Assembly: GCA_903854725.1 (NCBI GenBank)
Contig: CAINWZ010000023.1
Location: 1 to 45,361 of the forward strand
Source of the DNA: an uncultured Bacteroidota bacterium
GTDB lineage: Bacteria > Bacteroidota > Bacteroidia > Chitinophagales > Chitinophagaceae
DNA: 45,361 nucleotides
Reading direction: 5' to 3'
The position numbers were made by a program, and so were the translations under genes. The notes below the pieces were generated by a model. The model searched no databases, was not told the DNA's origin, and saw only the letters and a program-made list of their open reading frames with translations. This document shows, in pieces, positions 43,045 through 45,361 of the stretch (positions within the stretch are counted from its first letter, which is position 1; each line of letters begins with the position of its first letter).

Positions 43045-44670
43045 ATGCGTATATTATTTGCTTTCGCGACTGTACTACTTTTTAGTGCTTGTATTAATCA
43101 AAGAGTAGATTTAATTGTGCATCATGCACAAATTTATACTGTCAATAACGATTTTACTGTAGCAGAAGCCATGGCTATACAAGATGGCAAAATAGTTGCA
43201 GTAGGCAGTAATGATGACATCTTAAAAGAATATCAATCAGATAGTGTGGTGAATGCGCATGATGCTATCATCTATCCTGGTTTTATAGATGCGCATGCAC
43301 ATTTTTTAGGATATGGGCAATCTTTATACGCAGTTGATTTAATGTTTGTTCCTAGTTGGCAAGAAGCCCTTGAAAGAGTGAAAGCCTTTGCTGTAAAGCA
43401 TCCGGGTAAGGGATGGATCAAAGGAAGAGGATGGGATCAAAATCGTTTTCCAGGAAAACAATTTCCCACTAATGCTGAATTAAATTTATTATTTCCTGAT
43501 AGACCTGTTATTTTAGAAAGGGTAGATGGTCATGCAAGTATTGCCAATGATGTTGCTTTACAATTGGCGGGTGTTAAAGCAGGACAAACTATCGAAGGCG
43601 GACAGTTTACCATGCAAGGAGGACAGTTAACAGGTTTATTAATAGACAATGCAGTGGGTGTCGTAGAAAAACAAGTGCCTGCGGCCACTCAGGAAGATTA
43701 TAAAGATTGGTTAACGGCAGCACAACAAAATTGTTTTGCAACAGGATTAACAACGATTACCGATTGTGGATTGAGTCCAGAAGATGTTGATAGGGTAGAT
43801 GCATTACAAAAATCGAATGATTTAAAAATGCGATTGTATGTAATGTTAAGTGACAAACCAAGTACCTATACTTCTAAATATTTTACAGAAGGAGGATATG
43901 TAACAGATAAATTAATGGTCAAGGGGATCAAAGTATATGGTGATGGTGCATTGGGTTCAAGAGGTGCTTGTTTGTTGCAGCCCTATGCCGATAAAGCAGG
44001 CTGGCCGGGCTTCTTATTAAGTAGTCCTGCGCATTTTGATAGTATTGCCGCTAAATTAATTAACACCGATTTTCAAATGTGTACGCATGCGATTGGTGAC
44101 AGTGCCAACAGAACTATTTTAAATGTATATGCTAAATATTTAAAAGGGAAGAACGATAAAAGATGGAGAATTGAACATGCTCAAATTATGAATCCCTCAG
44201 ATTTTCATTTGTTTGGAGACAATAGCATTGTGCCTTCGGTGCAACCTACCCATGCGACCAGCGATATGTATTGGGCCGCAGAAAGATTGGGTGCTGAAAG
44301 ATTAAAAGGTGGCTATGCGTTTAAGCAATTACTGGAACAAAATAATTGGTTACCCTTGGGTACCGACTTCCCTGTAGAAGAAATTAATCCTTTCAAAACA
44401 TTTTTAGCAGCTGTCGCAAGACAGGACGCGAAAGGATTTCCTGCTGGTGGCTTTCAAATGGAGAATGCTTTAACGCGTGAGCAAACTATTCGTGGTATGA
44501 CCATATGGGCAGCGAAAGCCAATCGTATGGAAAAACAAGTAGGTAGTATTGAAGTGGGTAAGAAAGCCGACTTTATTTTATTAGATAAAGACTTAATGAA
44601 AGTTCCTAGCGATAGTATTTTGCAAGTGAAAGTGTTGAAGACTTATTTGAACGGAGAGCGGGTATATTAA
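43045..44670 (+). CDS. Lipoprotein amidohydrolase, YtcJ-like
   Basis: A 541-residue metal-dependent hydrolase of the YtcJ/amidohydrolase-3 group. It begins with a lipoprotein signal peptide with lipobox LFSAC (Cys16), so it is anchored in the envelope facing the periplasm or outside. No acidic export signal follows the cysteine. Metal ligands are in GFIDAHAHFLGYG near residue 79, a histidine in FQMCTHAIGDS near 350, EHAQIM near 373, and the distal Asp in LGTDFPVEEINPF near 447. The IEVGKKADFILLDKDLM motif closes the fold. Relatives act on N-acyl or amide substrates. The substrate is unknown. It follows the AraC gene by 36 bases. Confidence 0.9.
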   Translation: MRILFAFATVLLFSACINQRVDLIVHHAQIYTVNNDFTVAEAMAIQDGKIVAVGSNDDILKEYQSDSVVNAHDAIIYPGFIDAHAHFLGYGQSLYAVDLMFVPSWQEALERVKAFAVKHPGKGWIKGRGWDQNRFPGKQFPTNAELNLLFPDRPVILERVDGHASIANDVALQLAGVKAGQTIEGGQFTMQGGQLTGLLIDNAVGVVEKQVPAATQEDYKDWLTAAQQNCFATGLTTITDCGLSPEDVDRVDALQKSNDLKMRLYVMLSDKPSTYTSKYFTEGGYVTDKLMVKGIKVYGDGALGSRGACLLQPYADKAGWPGFLLSSPAHFDSIAAKLINTDFQMCTHAIGDSANRTILNVYAKYLKGKNDKRWRIEHAQIMNPSDFHLFGDNSIVPSVQPTHATSDMYWAAERLGAERLKGGYAFKQLLEQNNWLPLGTDFPVEEINPFKTFLAAVARQDAKGFPAGGFQMENALTREQTIRGMTIWAAKANRMEKQVGSIEVGKKADFILLDKDLMKVPSDSILQVKVLKTYLNGERVY

Positions 44671-44674
44671 TCTA

Positions 44675-44765
44675 GATTATTCAAGAGTATAAATACCTAT
44701 TTCTCTCTCTCAATCGCTTCGCTCAAATGTTCGTTCGAAATAGTATTGATTCTCTTTGAATAATC
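44675..44765. repeat. Imperfect palindrome 1 after the amidohydrolase gene
   Basis: GATTATTCAA at 44675 pairs with TTGAATAATC ending at 44765. The match continues through AATAC and TATTTC with a few mismatches and one gap, giving arms of about 29 bases. The loop contains CGCTTCGCTC. It lies just after the amidohydrolase stop. Confidence 0.75.
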
Positions 44766-44800
44766 AGTCAATCAATAATATTATTGCCAAAAAAGGGTTT

Positions 44801-44992
44801 GAAGATTCTAAAGTGATTAAGATTCCAGTGCGGAACATTGAGACATAGCGTAAAGAAAAATAGAAAATCAAACGTTAAAAAAATTAGCTGTCTGAGTGCG
44901 AAGCACGAGTTCTAATTTTTAGGTTGTTTTTCTATTTTTTAGCGTCATGGCGAGCTGAGAAGCAATGGGATTTTGATCACTTTAGAATCTTC
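44801..44992. repeat. Imperfect palindrome 2 between amidohydrolase and fumC
   Basis: The outer arms GAAGATTCTAAAGTGAT and ATCACTTTAGAATCTTC are a perfect 17-bp inverted repeat. A second pair, 44847-44887 and 44912-44945 (TAGCGT..AAATAG..AATTAG pattern), matches with gaps, and the centre GTGC-GAA-GCAC at 44896-44906 forms the tip. The right arm ends two bases before the fumC stop. Together with palindrome 1 it fills the 324-base gap 44671-44994, in which I see no ORF. Confidence 0.8.
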
Positions 44993-44994
44993 TT

Positions 44995-45361
44995 CTACAA
45001 GCCTACCATATCTTTTGGGATCACCCAGGCATCGAATTCTTCGGGAGTGACATAGCCTAATTTAACGGCCATCTCTTTTAAAGTGGTGCCTTCTTTATGT
45101 GCTTTTTGTGCAATCTCTGCAGCTTTGTAATAACCAATTTTAGTATTGAGTGCAGTCACTAACATCAAACTATTATTAACGTGTTTGTTAATATTGGCTT
45201 CGATAGGAGCTAAGCCTACAGCACACTTTTCATTAAAGCTTACGCAGCCATCTCCAATTAAGCGAGCGCTGTGCAAATAATTATATATCATGACGGGCTT
45301 GAATACATTTAATTCAAAATGACCCATTGAGCCTCCAATATTAATAGCTACATCATTGCCC
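44995..45361 (-). CDS. fumC: Fumarate hydratase class II, C-terminal part
   Basis: The last 121 residues of a class II fumarase, cut by the window edge. The frame stays open through the last base. Visible landmarks are [20 protein letters not shown] and [17 protein letters not shown], followed by [10 protein letters not shown], then the C-terminal helical domain with [18 protein letters not shown] and [18 protein letters not shown]. The enzyme hydrates fumarate to malate in the citric acid cycle and is a cytoplasmic tetramer. The catalytic signature (GSSxMPxKxNP) and the start lie outside the window. The stop is flanked by the right arm of a long palindrome. Confidence 0.93.
   Translation of the reverse strand, partial: GNDVAINIGGSMGHFELNVFKPVMIYNYLHSARLIGDGCVSFNEKCAVGLAPIEANINKHVNNSLMLVTALNTKIGYYKAAEIAQKAHKEGTTLKEMAVKLGYVTPEEFDAWVIPKDMVGL

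Overview
The window is a piece of a low-GC chromosome from the phylum Bacteroidota, most likely the Chitinophagaceae. Several things point there: a fused LpxC/FabZ protein, a subtilase ending in a type IX secretion (Por) sorting domain, a DUF3098 gene between ftsX and uppP, two tandem clpP genes with clpX and a divergent trigger factor, an RprY-like response regulator, almost no Shine-Dalgarno sequences, and repeated TAnnTTTG promoter boxes of the Bacteroidota sigma-A type. I see no prophage, integrase, transposase, CRISPR array or other island. The content is core housekeeping.

Layout. 1-81: tail of an unidentified plus-strand gene. 78-4350 (minus): ftsX, DUF3098 protein, uppP, an Atg22/UMF1-type MFS transporter and an MBL-fold hydrolase. 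4516-8325 (plus): leuS and ruvB. 8421-13095 (minus): copper-type P-ATPase, RecQ-family helicase and an orphan response regulator. 13193-14830 (plus): tsaE and alanine dehydrogenase. 14855-20061 (minus): lipid A operon of HD phosphohydrolase, lpxD, lpxC/fabZ, lpxA and a lone ABC ATPase. 20183-22279 (plus): a 93-residue protein, a PhnP-like MBL protein and a membrane-anchored helix-hairpin-helix protein. 22287-26574 (minus): tig, clpP2, clpP1, clpX and a previously uncalled 49-residue ORF. 26698-28864 (minus): Wzx/MATE-like flippase, free methionine-R-sulfoxide reductase and tRNA-Leu(UAG). 28933-31204 (plus): dtd, MazG-like pyrophosphohydrolase and glyS. 31347-35875 (minus): T9SS S8 peptidase and a ferredoxin-NADP-reductase-like protein. 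36029-39424 (plus): mfd. 39559-41862 (minus): gyrB and a 68-residue protein. 42085-44670 (plus): AraC-family regulator and lipoprotein amidohydrolase. 44995-45361 (minus): C-terminus of fumC, cut by the window edge.

The genes group into coherent modules: envelope building (uppP, lpxD/C/A, flippase, ftsX), protein quality control (tig, clpP1P2X, msrC, S8 peptidase), translation fidelity (leuS, glyS, dtd, tsaE, tRNA-Leu) and DNA maintenance (ruvB, recQ, mfd, gyrB).

The most interesting material is in the gaps rather than the genes. Long imperfect palindromes with a related CG-rich core lie at convergent 3' ends. A terminator-like hairpin sits ten bases before uppP. Two mirror-image promoter boxes lie between ftsX and leuS. 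A perfect 17-bp palindrome lies at the predicted gyrB transcription start. Several promoter boxes are so close to the start codon that leaderless mRNAs are expected. At protein level, an AraC regulator with a five-cysteine cluster and a small zinc-ribbon-like protein that has lost its cysteines deserve a look. I found no convincing new multi-gene system.
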